Below are positions 56,816 to 64,000 of a DNA stretch of 64,000 bases, piece by piece. The stretch lies in contig NZ_ASJB01000083.1 in assembly GCF_000478275.1 (NCBI RefSeq), forward strand, positions 186,001 to 250,000, in the 5' to 3' direction. Within the stretch, counting starts at the first letter, position 1. Every line of letters begins with the position of its first letter. Made by a program: the position numbers and the translations under genes. The DNA comes from Amycolatopsis orientalis DSM 40040 = KCTC 9412. Its GTDB lineage: Bacteria; Actinomycetota; Actinomycetes; Mycobacteriales; Pseudonocardiaceae. The notes under the pieces are model-generated. The model saw only the letters and a list, made by a program, of their open reading frames with translations, searched no databases and was not told where the DNA came from.

Positions 56816-56851
56816 GTGTCGACACCGGTTCATGCCGCGGCGGTCCACTAG
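56816..56851 (+). CDS. Leader peptide, 11 residues
   Basis: GTG TCG ACA CCG GTT CAT GCC GCG GCG GTC CAC TAG, giving (M)STPVHAAAVH. It would be translated from a leaderless mRNA. Its last codons and stop lie in the 5' arm and loop of the first stem (56838-56857), so a ribosome paused here would open that stem or block it. This is the layout of a translational attenuator leader. The peptide itself matches no known leader that I recall. Confidence 0.6.
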   Translation: MSTPVHAAAVH

Positions 56852-56924
56852 CCGCCGTTCCTGAAAGCGCCCCCTCGGAGCAACGCCCGCGGGGTCCGTT
56901 CGCCGCGGGCGGAAACAGGAACGG
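56838..56924 (+). promoter_or_regulatory. Candidate translational attenuator controlling the methyltransferase gene
   Basis: Stem 1: CGGCGG (56838-56843) with CCGCCG (56852-56857). Stem 2: CCGTTCCTG (56855-56863) with CAGGAACGG (56916-56924), nine perfect pairs that cover the Shine-Dalgarno AGGA (56917-56920). Stem 3, inside stem 2: CGCCCGCGG (56884-56892) with CCGCGGGCG (56903-56911). Stems 1 and 2 share 56855-56857, so they compete. A second CCGTTC (56896-56901) offers another partner for GAACGG. Confidence 0.6.
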
Positions 56925-56929
56925 AAACC

Positions 56930-58006
56930 ATGAACCCTCTGTCCATAATGGACGGCGGTCGGCGCTGGCTGACCACCATCGGCACGAATCCACCACACCA
57001 CGTCGTCGAAGTCGGCGACGAACTCACCGCCGACGAGGCGCTTCGGCTCGCCATGTCAGGCACCGGTCTCGCCTGGCACGGCGACTTCCCGAACGCGCGT
57101 AACCTTCTCTCCGCGTTGGGCCGCCGTTGCGCGCCGACACCCGGGAAATCGTTCCAGGACCAGCGAAACCGGCAAGCCCGCCGAGCGAGGATCCTCGGCA
57201 GGCTGCTGGTTCCGCTGGAACCTGGACACGTCCTGCCGCTGCGCCGCGGTCCGGACGTCCGGGACGCCTGCACCGAGGTCTACGGACCTTCGGAAAGCCC
57301 GTCGCTGGTGTCCTTGCGGGAACTGCTCGGCGTCATCGGCGCGCACGAGTGGCGGGTCAAGGGCGTCGAGATCCCGGCGCTCGACGCGAAGATCCATCCG
57401 CACTATGGGGTCTTCTCCCCCGTCCGCGGCGAATACGTCGACCTGGTGGCGAGAACTCCCTTACCCACCAAGGAACTGGCGTTCGACATCGGCACCGGGA
57501 CCGGCGTGCTCGCCGCGGTGCTCGTCCATCGCGGCGTCGAAAGGGTGGTGGCGACGGACAGCGAACCCCGCGCAGTCGCCTGCGCGCGGGAGAATTTCGG
57601 GCGACTCGGCTTCGAAGGAATCGAAACCCTCGAAACGGATTTGTTCCCGCCCGGACGCGCGCCGCTGATCGTCTGCAACCCGCCCTGGCTCCCCGCCCGC
57701 GCGCACACCCCGCTCGAACGGGCCGTCTACGACCCGGGGAGCCGGATGCTCAACGCCTTCCTCGACCGGCTGCCCCGGCATCTCACACCCGGCGGGGAGG
57801 CCTGGCTGATCCTCTCCGACCTCGCCGAACTGCTGGACCTGCGCCCGAGCGAGCGGCTGACGGCGGCGTTCACGCGCGCCGGGCTCGAAGTCCGGGGACG
57901 GACGGACGTCCGGCCGCGGCATCCCCGGGCGACCGATCCCCGCGATCCACTGCACGCGGCCCGCGCGAAGGAGGTGACTTCGCTGTGGCGTCTCACCGCG
58001 GGGTAA
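56930..58006 (+). CDS. SAM-dependent methyltransferase with NPPW motif, behind an attenuator-like leader
   Basis: 358 residues from ATG 56930. The C-terminal half is a class I methyltransferase: HPHYGVFSPVRGEYVDLV before motif I, AFDIGTGTGVLAAVL (DIGTGTG at 186-192), VVATDSEPRA, and NPPW at 250-253 (LIVCNPPWLPA), as in enzymes that methylate planar nitrogens (N5-glutamine, N6-adenine, N2-guanine). The N-terminal ~150 residues (GKSFQDQRNRQARRARILGRLLVPLEPGH) are basic and may bind RNA. The leader peptide and SD-sequestering helices upstream recall inducible rRNA methyltransferase genes. An rRNA or ribosome-factor target is inference. Confidence 0.85.
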   Translation: MNPLSIMDGGRRWLTTIGTNPPHHVVEVGDELTADEALRLAMSGTGLAWHGDFPNARNLLSALGRRCAPTPGKSFQDQRNRQARRARILGRLLVPLEPGHVLPLRRGPDVRDACTEVYGPSESPSLVSLRELLGVIGAHEWRVKGVEIPALDAKIHPHYGVFSPVRGEYVDLVARTPLPTKELAFDIGTGTGVLAAVLVHRGVERVVATDSEPRAVACARENFGRLGFEGIETLETDLFPPGRAPLIVCNPPWLPARAHTPLERAVYDPGSRMLNAFLDRLPRHLTPGGEAWLILSDLAELLDLRPSERLTAAFTRAGLEVRGRTDVRPRHPRATDPRDPLHAARAKEVTSLWRLTAG

Positions 58007-58031
58007 GGCAATCGCGGCGGGGCTCCGGGCT

Positions 58032-58081
58032 GGGTCGTGAGTGGTAATGACGGTTAGAACCGTCATTACCACTCACGACCC
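58032..58081. repeat. Palindromic intergenic element between convergent genes
   Basis: Two perfect 24-bp arms (58032-58055 and 58058-58081) separated by AG. Middle sequence is the same as in the 46826 copy. Placed between the methyltransferase and LysR stops. Confidence 0.95.
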
Positions 58082-58092
58082 CCGTATTGCCA

Positions 58093-58977
58093 TCACAGCG
58101 CGAGTAACGCCCGCGCCTGACTGATGAACACGCGGGCGGCGGGGCTGACCGGCCCCTCCGTCCGCCAGGCGAGCGCGAGTTTCGCCCGCAGCCCGGCAGG
58201 CCGGGTGATCTCCATGGCGTGCAGTTTCGTGTAGTGGGTCGCCAAGGACATCGGCACGACGGCGACGCCGAGCCCGCGTCCGACCAGTTCGGCGACGACG
58301 TTCGGGTCGCCCGCCTCCAGCGTCACGCGCGACTGCGCGCTGTCGGCGAGGAAGGCCGCGTCGACGATCGCGCGCATGCCGGTGCCCTTCGGCAGGCTCA
58401 CCAGCGAACGGCTCTCCAGCTCCGACAGCGTGATCGTGGCCCGCGCGGTGAGCGGATCGTCCGGCCCGGAGATGGCGACCAGCGGCTCGTCGAGGACGAC
58501 TTCCAGGCCGATCCCCGGCGGCGGTTCACCGGAGACGCCGATCAGCGCGATGTCGAACCGGCCGTCGGCGACACCCGCGAGCAGGATATCGGAGGTCGCC
58601 TCGGCGAGCGTGATGTCCACCGCGGGATGGCGTTCGTGGAACCGCGCCAGGAGATCCGGCAGGTTCACCGGGCCGCGCGAGGACACCATGCCCATCGCGA
58701 CCTGCCCGCGGACCAGCCCGGTGAGGTCGTCGACCGCCTGCCGCACCCCGGCGACGGCGGCGAGCGCGGCCCGCGCGTGCGGCAGCGCGGCCGCGCCGAC
58801 CTCGGTCAGCCGGACCGCCCGCGCCGACCGGTCGAGCAGCGGCTGCCCGAGTTCGCGTTCGAGACGGCGGATCTGGGCGCTGACGCCGGGCTGCGCCACG
58901 TGCAGCCGCTCGGCGGCGCGGGTGAAGTTCGCTTCCTCGGCGACCGCGACGAAGTATTCGAGCTGACGCAGTTCCAT
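58093..58977 (-). CDS. LysR-family transcriptional regulator
   Basis: 294 residues from ATG 58977. HTH: MELRQLEYFVAVAEEANFTRAAERLHVAQPGVSAQIRRLERELG; effector domain with VRGQVAMGMVSSRGPVNLPDLLARFHERHP and VELVGRGLGVAVVP-like segment. TATAAT lies 8 bases before the ATG (leaderless). Divergent from an FAD oxidase gene, its likely target. Confidence 0.94.
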   Translation of the reverse strand: MELRQLEYFVAVAEEANFTRAAERLHVAQPGVSAQIRRLERELGQPLLDRSARAVRLTEVGAAALPHARAALAAVAGVRQAVDDLTGLVRGQVAMGMVSSRGPVNLPDLLARFHERHPAVDITLAEATSDILLAGVADGRFDIALIGVSGEPPPGIGLEVVLDEPLVAISGPDDPLTARATITLSELESRSLVSLPKGTGMRAIVDAAFLADSAQSRVTLEAGDPNVVAELVGRGLGVAVVPMSLATHYTKLHAMEITRPAGLRAKLALAWRTEGPVSPAARVFISQARALLAL

Positions 58978-58991
58978 AACCACTGATTATA
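58976..58991 (-). promoter_or_regulatory. LysR promoter and T-N11-A operator candidate
   Basis: A perfect -10 TATAAT (58991-58986, minus strand) is embedded in the near-palindrome ATAACCACTGATTAT (58976-58990), which contains T-N11-A. Autoregulation likely. Confidence 0.55.
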
Positions 58992-59047
58992 GTTGCCAGA
59001 CAAACTAGATCTTGGACTTCTGGCCGGATCGAGATCAGGCTGATGTC

Positions 59048-60388
59048 ATGACCGAGATGCTCCGCCCCGGCGACGCCGGATACGACCAGGAACTCGCCGG
59101 CTTCCAGACCGCCGTACCCCGTCGACCCGACGTGATCGTGGCCGCCGCTTCGGCCGCCGACGTCGTCGAGGCCGTCCGGTACGCCGGGGAACACGACCTG
59201 CCGATCGCCGTCCAGTCGACCGGGCACGGCGTGGCCGTCCCCTTCGAGGGCGGCGTCCTCGTCACCACCCACCGCATGGACGGCGTCCGGATCGACGCGG
59301 AGACGTCGACCGCCCGGGTCGACGCGGGGGTGCGCTGGGGTGCCGTCATCGAGGCGGCCGCCGAGTACGGGCTGGCCCCGCTGAGCGGCTCGTTCCCCGG
59401 TGTCGGCGTCGTCGGCTACACCCTCGGCGGCGGGTTCAGCCTGCTCGGCCGCCGGTACGGCCTCGCCGCCGACCACGTCACCGCCATCGAGGTCGTGACC
59501 GCCGACGGCGAACTCAGGCGCGCCACCCCGGACACCGAACGGGACCTGTTCTGGGCACTGCGCGGCGGTCGCGACAACTTCGGGATCGTCACCGCGCTCG
59601 AGTTCGGGCTCGTCCCCGTCACCCGTCTCTATGGCGGCAGCCTGCAATTCGGCACCGAATCGCTGGCGACGGTGCTCCGCGCCTGGCGCGACTGGACGGC
59701 CGGGATGCCGCGCGAGATGACGTCGTCGCTGGCCATGGTCCCGATGCCGGATCTGCCGATGGTGCCCGGGCCACTGCGCGGTAAGCACGTCGCCCAGATC
59801 CGGATCGCCTACCTCGGCGACGCCGCCGAGGGCGGACGTCTCGTCGCACCGCTGCGCGCCGCGGCCCCGCCGCTGGGCGACACCCTCGCCGAGATCCCGT
59901 TCACCGAATCCGGCTCGATCGCGAACGAGCCGCCGTTCCCGCACGGTTACCGCGCCGACAACGCCACCGTGTCCGAACTGAACGACACCATGCTCGACGC
60001 GATCCTCGACCACGCGGGCCCCGACGCCCCAGTGCCGACCGTCGTCCTGCTCGACCTGCTCGGCGGCGCGCTGTCCGACCCGCCCGAGCATCCCGGCGTC
60101 GGCTGGGACCGCGAAGCCCGCTTCACCGTGCGGGCGCTGTCCGTAGTGGACGACGCCGGAACGGCCGCGATCAACGCCGCGCACGGGAAGCTGTTCGACG
60201 CGCTGAAGCCCTGGTCGACCGGCAAGCTCCTCACCTTCGTCTACGGCGACAGCGACGCGGGCACGGAAGCGTCCAAGGTGTATTCACCGGCGGATCTGCG
60301 GCGCCTCGCCGAGGTCAAGGCGGCCGTCGACCCGGCGAACCGGTTCCGGCTGACACATAACGTCGAACCGGCGCGTGACGCTGGGTGA
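59048..60388 (+). CDS. FAD-binding oxidoreductase, berberine bridge enzyme-like
   Basis: 446 residues from ATG 59048. PCMH FAD domain: RRPDVIVAAASAADVVEAVRYAGEHDLPIAVQSTGHG (His in STGHG is the usual flavin-attachment residue), SGSFPGVGVVGYTLGGGFSLLGRRYGLAADHV, LRGGRDNFGIVTALEFGL; C-terminal BBE segment KVYSPADLRRLAEVKAAVDPANRFRLTHNV. The second attachment Cys of bicovalent enzymes is replaced (SFPGVG), so attachment is probably single. Substrate unknown; likely LysR-controlled. Confidence 0.93.
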   Translation: MTEMLRPGDAGYDQELAGFQTAVPRRPDVIVAAASAADVVEAVRYAGEHDLPIAVQSTGHGVAVPFEGGVLVTTHRMDGVRIDAETSTARVDAGVRWGAVIEAAAEYGLAPLSGSFPGVGVVGYTLGGGFSLLGRRYGLAADHVTAIEVVTADGELRRATPDTERDLFWALRGGRDNFGIVTALEFGLVPVTRLYGGSLQFGTESLATVLRAWRDWTAGMPREMTSSLAMVPMPDLPMVPGPLRGKHVAQIRIAYLGDAAEGGRLVAPLRAAAPPLGDTLAEIPFTESGSIANEPPFPHGYRADNATVSELNDTMLDAILDHAGPDAPVPTVVLLDLLGGALSDPPEHPGVGWDREARFTVRALSVVDDAGTAAINAAHGKLFDALKPWSTGKLLTFVYGDSDAGTEASKVYSPADLRRLAEVKAAVDPANRFRLTHNVEPARDAG

Positions 60389-60449
60389 TCTCCGAAAACC
60401 GCAGGTGAGAGGCCCCTATCCGGGACGAAGGCGCAGCGGGCGGCCCCCG

Positions 60450-60455
60450 TATACT
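60450..60455 (+). promoter_or_regulatory. -10 box of the acyltransferase gene
   Basis: TATACT, followed by AGGGGG at 60475-60480 as ribosome binding site before GTG 60485. Confidence 0.45.
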
Positions 60456-60484
60456 TCCGGGCCGAAACGCCATTAGGGGGCACC

Positions 60485-61666
60485 GTGCGCACTTTGGACC
60501 ATGACGAGTTCCTCGCCATGCGTCGCTTTCCCGCTCTCGACGGGTTGCGCGCCATCGCTGCCACCATCGTGATCCTCTTCCACTTCGCGGGTCCGAAGTG
60601 GAGCTGGCTGTCGGGCTGGGTCGGTGTCTACATCTTCTTCGTGCTGTCCGGGTTCCTGATCACGACACTGCTGCTTCGTGAGCAGGACCGGACCGGACGG
60701 ATCTCGCTTTCGGCGTTCTACCTGCGCCGCGTCTTCCGGATCCTGCCGCCGTACCTGGTGATCCTCGGCGGGATCGTGGTCTTCGTGTGGCTGCGCGGCG
60801 AGTTCATCGCCCGCGAGTTCCCGCACGCGCTGAAGTACTACCTGACGTTCTTCAACGAGTTCCTGCCCGGCAGCAAGCCGAACGGCGCGGACAACTTCTT
60901 CAGCGGCTCGTGGACACTCGGCATCGAGGAGAAGTTCTACCTGGTCTGGCCGTTCCTGCTGGTGGTCGCGGGCGCCGTCGGGCTGGCCGCGGCGTGGCGC
61001 AAGCTCGCGCTGGCGATCGCCGCGTTCGCGCTGATGGCGGGCCTGGTCGGCGTCACCAGCGGCTGGGTCCTCAACGGGCCGCAGGTGCCGATCTACCGGT
61101 CGACAGTGCACTACGCGATCCTGCTGATCGGCTGCGTGCTGGCGATCGCGATGCACTACCGCCGGTCCTACGCGGTGATCAAACCGCTGACGCATCCGCT
61201 CGCGGCGATTCCGGTGTTCGGCGCGTTCGCGCTGCTGCACGTCAACATGGAAAGCCTGTGGTGGGAGACCGGCAGCAACCTGGGCCTGCTGATCGCCTAC
61301 GGCCTGCTCTCGGCGATGCTGCTGGTCGTGCTGGTCTCGCCCGGCCCGCTGCGCTGGCTGCTCGCGACCAGGCCGATGCGCTTCGTCGGAGAGCGGTCGT
61401 ACTCGCTCTACCTGCTGCAGGGTCCGGTGCACTTCGCCGTGGTCGCGGCGATCCCGCCGCTGGGCGAGCACCGGATGATCAGCGCGCTGACCGTGTTCGC
61501 GGTCGGCCTCGCGATCGCGGACCTGATCCACCGCTGGGTGGAGCAGCCGATGATCACCACCGGCAAGAAGCTGATCGCGCGCCGCCAGGAGCGCAAGGCC
61601 CTGCGTGCGGCCGAGGTCGAACTCAAGGCACCCAGCGTCGTCGAAGCGCCCAGCGCCGCGCGCTGA
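60485..61666 (+). CDS. Acyltransferase family 3 membrane protein
   Basis: 393 residues from GTG 60485. About ten transmembrane helices with the family motifs RRFPALDGLRAIAATIVILFHF (catalytic His in ILFHF), FFVLSGFLITTLLLRE, and FYLRRVFRILPPYLVI. These proteins O-acylate cell-envelope polysaccharides, lipids or secondary metabolites. Stands alone between other units. Confidence 0.93.
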   Translation: MRTLDHDEFLAMRRFPALDGLRAIAATIVILFHFAGPKWSWLSGWVGVYIFFVLSGFLITTLLLREQDRTGRISLSAFYLRRVFRILPPYLVILGGIVVFVWLRGEFIAREFPHALKYYLTFFNEFLPGSKPNGADNFFSGSWTLGIEEKFYLVWPFLLVVAGAVGLAAAWRKLALAIAAFALMAGLVGVTSGWVLNGPQVPIYRSTVHYAILLIGCVLAIAMHYRRSYAVIKPLTHPLAAIPVFGAFALLHVNMESLWWETGSNLGLLIAYGLLSAMLLVVLVSPGPLRWLLATRPMRFVGERSYSLYLLQGPVHFAVVAAIPPLGEHRMISALTVFAVGLAIADLIHRWVEQPMITTGKKLIARRQERKALRAAEVELKAPSVVEAPSAAR

Positions 61667-61740
61667 ACCCCCGCGTTTCGTCCTCTGGATGCGGTACTTG
61701 CGCGTGCAACTACCGCATCCAGAGGACTAAATGCGGGGGG
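61666..61740. terminator. Long bidirectional hairpin between convergent genes
   Basis: GTCCTCTGGATGCGGTA (61680-61696) pairs perfectly with TACCGCATCCAGAGGAC (61711-61727); CCCCGCGTTT/AAATGCGGGG extends it outward with one mismatch and TTGC/GCAA inward. It fills practically the whole gap. Not related to the other repeat families. Confidence 0.8.
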
Positions 61741-61743
61741 TGA

Positions 61744-62160
61744 TCAGCGGGAGATCGTGACGATCGGGATCACCCGGTCGGTCTTGTTCTGGTAGTCGGC
61801 GAAGCCCGGCATGAGGCTGACCATCTTCGCGTACAGACGGTCCCGCTCGGCGCGGTCTTCGAGGACGACCGTCGCGATCGCTTCGAACTTCTCCGTGCCG
61901 ACCTCGATGGTGACCTTCGGGTTGGCGACGATGTTGTGGTACCAGGCCGGGTTCTTGTCCGAGCCGGCGTACGACGCGGCGACGACGTACTTGCCGTCGT
62001 CCTCCGCATACGCGAGCGGGGAGGTGCGCGGCTCGCCGCTCTTCGCCCCCGTGGTGGTGAGAAGCAGCAGGGAGCCGCCTTCGAACGGGCCGCCCACCTT
62101 GCCTTCGTTCTCGCGGAATTCCTTGATGATGTTCTTGTTCCAGTCGAGCATTTCGGACAT
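61744..62160 (-). CDS. F420-dependent nitroreductase (deazaflavin-dependent, Ddn-like)
   Basis: 138 residues from ATG 62160 (AGGAGGAACG upstream). Family pattern: WNKNIIKEFRENEGKVGGPFEGGSLLLLTTTGAKSGEPRTSPLAY...YVVAASYAGSDKNPAWYHNIVANPKVTIEVG. The split beta-barrel binds F420. Acts as a quinone or nitro-compound reductase. Typical of F420-producing actinobacteria. Confidence 0.93.
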   Translation of the reverse strand: MSEMLDWNKNIIKEFRENEGKVGGPFEGGSLLLLTTTGAKSGEPRTSPLAYAEDDGKYVVAASYAGSDKNPAWYHNIVANPKVTIEVGTEKFEAIATVVLEDRAERDRLYAKMVSLMPGFADYQNKTDRVIPIVTISR

Positions 62161-62196
62161 CGTTCCTCCTGTGTGGATCTCCGTCGCCGAGGCTAC

Positions 62197-62556
62197 TCAG
62201 TCCTCGCGGCTTTCGCGGGCCTTGCGGCGCTGGGCTTCGGCCCTCTCCCGGCACTTCCGCAGGAACTCTTCGTCGTCCTCGGCGCTCGTCGCGGCGAAGC
62301 GGCCCGGCCGGTCGTACTCCGGGAACGACGGCGTCTCCCGTTCGTAGCGGCCACGCGGGGCACGGACGGTGTGCTGCGGACGACCGGCGACCAGCCAGAC
62401 GATCGAGCCGATCAGCGGAACGAGCAGTACCAGCAGCAGCCACATCCCCTTGGGCATGTTGCGACAGGATCCGTCGTCCGTGGTGATCACGTCGACGATG
62501 CAGAAGATCCACAGACCGAGCGTGAGAACGCCGAATAGACCATTGAAATACAGCAT
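62197..62556 (-). CDS. PLDc_N-domain small membrane protein
   Basis: 119 residues from ATG 62556 (GGGGAG upstream). Two hydrophobic helices: LFGVLTLGLWIFCIVDVITTDD and MPKGMWLLLVLLVPLIGSIVWLVAGRPQ, the phospholipase D-nuclease N-terminal family signature, followed by a charged C-terminal tail (EDDEEFLRKCRERAEAQRRKA). No phospholipase domain; role unknown, widespread in actinobacteria. Confidence 0.85.
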   Translation of the reverse strand: MLYFNGLFGVLTLGLWIFCIVDVITTDDGSCRNMPKGMWLLLVLLVPLIGSIVWLVAGRPQHTVRAPRGRYERETPSFPEYDRPGRFAATSAEDDEEFLRKCRERAEAQRRKARESRED

Positions 62557-62593
62557 CGAAAGACTCCCCAGTTCCAGATGACCGGGGTAATTC

Positions 62594-63268
62594 TTAGCAC
62601 AGCGAGGCGTCGAGAATTCCCGCAGCCACCTGGAGTGCCTGAGCTTTTCCGGGACAGTGCTTGGGCCCTGCTCCGAATGGCCGCTCCGTAAGGTCCACTT
62701 CGACGATGCCTCCGCCGACCCACCGCCGCGTGATGCGGACAGGCGGATCCTCGCGCAGAACCCGGTCGAGCAGGCCGTCGACGTCCTCACCGGGCCGACG
62801 GGCCGTGCGCGCCTTGATGATCAGCTTGGCCGTGGCGTCGCAGGCCTGCACCAGTAGCCCGATCCGGGCAGCCGTCCGCTCGTCGGCGACGCCGCCACAG
62901 GCTTCGATCAACCGTCGCATGGCCGCCTCGGCGTCCGCGCCGGGTTCGGTGTGCGGGTGGTAGCAGGCGGAAACCGCAGCGATGTCGCGGGAAACGTCCG
63001 GCAATCCCAGTTCCGCCGCCAGGACGGCGACCGGGACCGTCCAGGCGATCCGGTCCGCCGGTTCGTGCCGTAACTCCCGGGTGAGCGCGAAGGCCTTGTC
63101 CCGCAAGGACCCCATCGGCGCGAGTTCGCCGACGACGAGCGCGCGCCGCCGGGCGTGGTCTTCGGGACGGCTGAACCGGGCGACGTTCGCCCGCAACCAC
63201 CGGACACCACCCGGCTCCACGTCCTCGGGCACCGGCGGGACGGGGGCTTCGATCAGCGGATTCTCCAT
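62594..63268 (-). CDS. Short P450-like haem protein
   Basis: 224 residues, about half a normal P450. Three P450 landmarks are present in order: a C-helix-like segment RPEDHARRRALV (H38-x3-R42), an I-helix-like LLVQACDATAKLI, and the haem loop FGAGPKHCPG with Cys205. The K-helix position reads LDRVLREDPPVRITRRW, where the usual ExxR Glu appears to be Arg. The first ~60 residues and much of the middle of a P450 are missing. Both ends look intact (good start, no frameshift seen), so it is probably a real compact form, not a fragment. Activity uncertain. Confidence 0.7.
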   Translation of the reverse strand: MENPLIEAPVPPVPEDVEPGGVRWLRANVARFSRPEDHARRRALVVGELAPMGSLRDKAFALTRELRHEPADRIAWTVPVAVLAAELGLPDVSRDIAAVSACYHPHTEPGADAEAAMRRLIEACGGVADERTAARIGLLVQACDATAKLIIKARTARRPGEDVDGLLDRVLREDPPVRITRRWVGGGIVEVDLTERPFGAGPKHCPGKAQALQVAAGILDASLC

Positions 63269-63340
63269 TCCGCCACGCTAAGTGCGGAACGCTTCGGTCA
63301 CGGCCGAAACGTCGGGCCGCGGAAGCGGGTGGCACGTTGT

Positions 63341-63346
63341 TATGGT
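63341..63346 (+). promoter_or_regulatory. -10 box of the PaaX-like gene
   Basis: TATGGT, 6 bases before GTG 63353, consistent with a leaderless mRNA. The 84-base gap to the short P450 gene serves both divergent units. Confidence 0.45.
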
Positions 63347-63352
63347 GACCGG

Positions 63353-64000
63353 GTGACGGCCGTGTCGGAGGCAACCGAAGTCGACGGCGCGGGGCGAACG
63401 GCGCAACCGCGCCAGCTCATCGTGACCGTGTACGGCCTCTACTCGCGCGGCGAGGGCGGCTGGCTTTCGGTCCGCTCCCTGATCGACCTGCTGGCCGGGG
63501 TGGACGTCGAGGAACCCGCCGTCCGGTCGTCGATCTCCCGGCTGAAGCGGCGCGGGATCCTTTCCGCCGTACGCCGCAACGGTGCGGCGGGCTACGAACT
63601 CTCCGAGACCGCGCTCGCGATCCTGCGTGAAGGCGACGAACGGATCTTCCGCCGTGAACGCGCCACCCCCGGCGACGGCTGGCTGCTCGCGGTGTTCTCC
63701 GTCCCGGAAGCCGAACGGCACAAAAGGCATATTCTTCGCACCCAGCTCGCGCGACTCGGTTTCGGGACCGCGTCGTCCGGCGTCTGGATCGCGCCCGCGC
63801 ATCTGCGCGACGCGACCTCCGACATGCTGCGGCGGCTCGAACTGGAGGGGTACGCCGACCTCTTCCACGCCGAGCATCTCGCGTTCGGGGACGTGCGGGA
63901 CAAGATCCGCGAGTGGTGGGACCTCGACCAGCTCGAATCGCTCTACACCGCTTTCCTCGACGAGCACACGCCCGCACTCCGCCGGTGGCAGCGGCGAAAG
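63353..64000 (+). CDS. PaaX-family transcriptional regulator (3' end outside window)
   Basis: 216 residues seen before the edge. PaaX-type winged HTH: RQLIVTVYGLYSRGEGGWLSVRSLIDLLAGVDVEEPAVRSSISRLKRRGILSAVRRNGAAGYELSETALAIL, then the PaaX central domain (GDGWLLAVFSVPEAERHKRHILRTQLARLGFGTASSGVWIAP). PaaX proteins repress aromatic (phenylacetyl-CoA) catabolism genes; the target here is unknown and may lie to the right. Confidence 0.92.
   Translation, partial: MTAVSEATEVDGAGRTAQPRQLIVTVYGLYSRGEGGWLSVRSLIDLLAGVDVEEPAVRSSISRLKRRGILSAVRRNGAAGYELSETALAILREGDERIFRRERATPGDGWLLAVFSVPEAERHKRHILRTQLARLGFGTASSGVWIAPAHLRDATSDMLRRLELEGYADLFHAEHLAFGDVRDKIREWWDLDQLESLYTAFLDEHTPALRRWQRRK

Overview
The window looks like a chromosomal segment of a high-GC actinobacterium, most likely a member of the Pseudonocardiaceae close to Amycolatopsis. 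The reasons are strong GC bias at third codon positions, many GTG and TTG starts, frequent ATGA/GTGA gene overlaps, many apparently leaderless promoters (TANNNT box about 7 bases before the start codon), an F420-type nitroreductase, an AfsR/SARP regulator and MprAB/PepD homologues. The genus is an inference. No rRNA, phage gene, transposase or CRISPR array was seen; there is one tRNA (Arg, anticodon CCU).

Left part (1-28.3 kb). A partial PLP decarboxylase plus a methyltransferase and a hicAB toxin-antitoxin pair precede a gene set that in Mycobacterium tuberculosis is contiguous: ruc (zinc-ribbon chaperone with a CIRCE heat-shock operator), mscL, a MoaB/Mog protein, a PepD-like HtrA protease and mprBA. 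Relative orientations are the same, but here the set is spread over about 25 kb. Between the Mog gene and pepD lie an epimerase, a metallo-hydrolase, a secreted serine hydrolase, a two-component system co-transcribed with a membrane glycosyltransferase-like protein, a copper block (two cupredoxins, a YceI-like protein, CopD, a proline-rich protein, CopC) and an operon GT2-DUF2064-methyltransferase-cytochrome b561/molybdopterin oxidoreductase fusion-membrane protein. Between pepD and mprB lie galT with a DeoR regulator, a VOC protein, lspA and a carboxymuconolactone decarboxylase-like gene.

Middle part (28.6-43.1 kb). This is the accessory, defence-like part. Next to tRNA-Arg stand two divergent paralogous fusions of a PD-(D/E)XK-like nuclease and a DUF2075 helicase. 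After MOSC, msrA and an XRE/TPR regulator comes a type II Wadjet-like operon (JetA, JetB, JetC) without a visible JetD nuclease gene.

Right part (43.2-64 kb). An AfsR/SARP-type regulator is followed by a series of small regulator-plus-target pairs: TetR/DoxX, TetR/SDR, PadR/ABC exporter, YciI (DGPF-type)/ECF42-like sigma factor, SoxR/ABM-NmrA, and LysR/FAD oxidase. A methyltransferase gene at 56930 is preceded by an 11-codon leaderless leader peptide and mutually exclusive RNA helices that can hide its ribosome binding site, which looks like a translational attenuator. The window ends with an acyltransferase, an F420-type nitroreductase, an unusually short P450-like protein and a partial PaaX regulator.

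Two families of intergenic repeats recur: a palindromic element of about 48 bp (four copies, one with a different but still self-complementary middle), and a modular 30-bp repeat at two sites.
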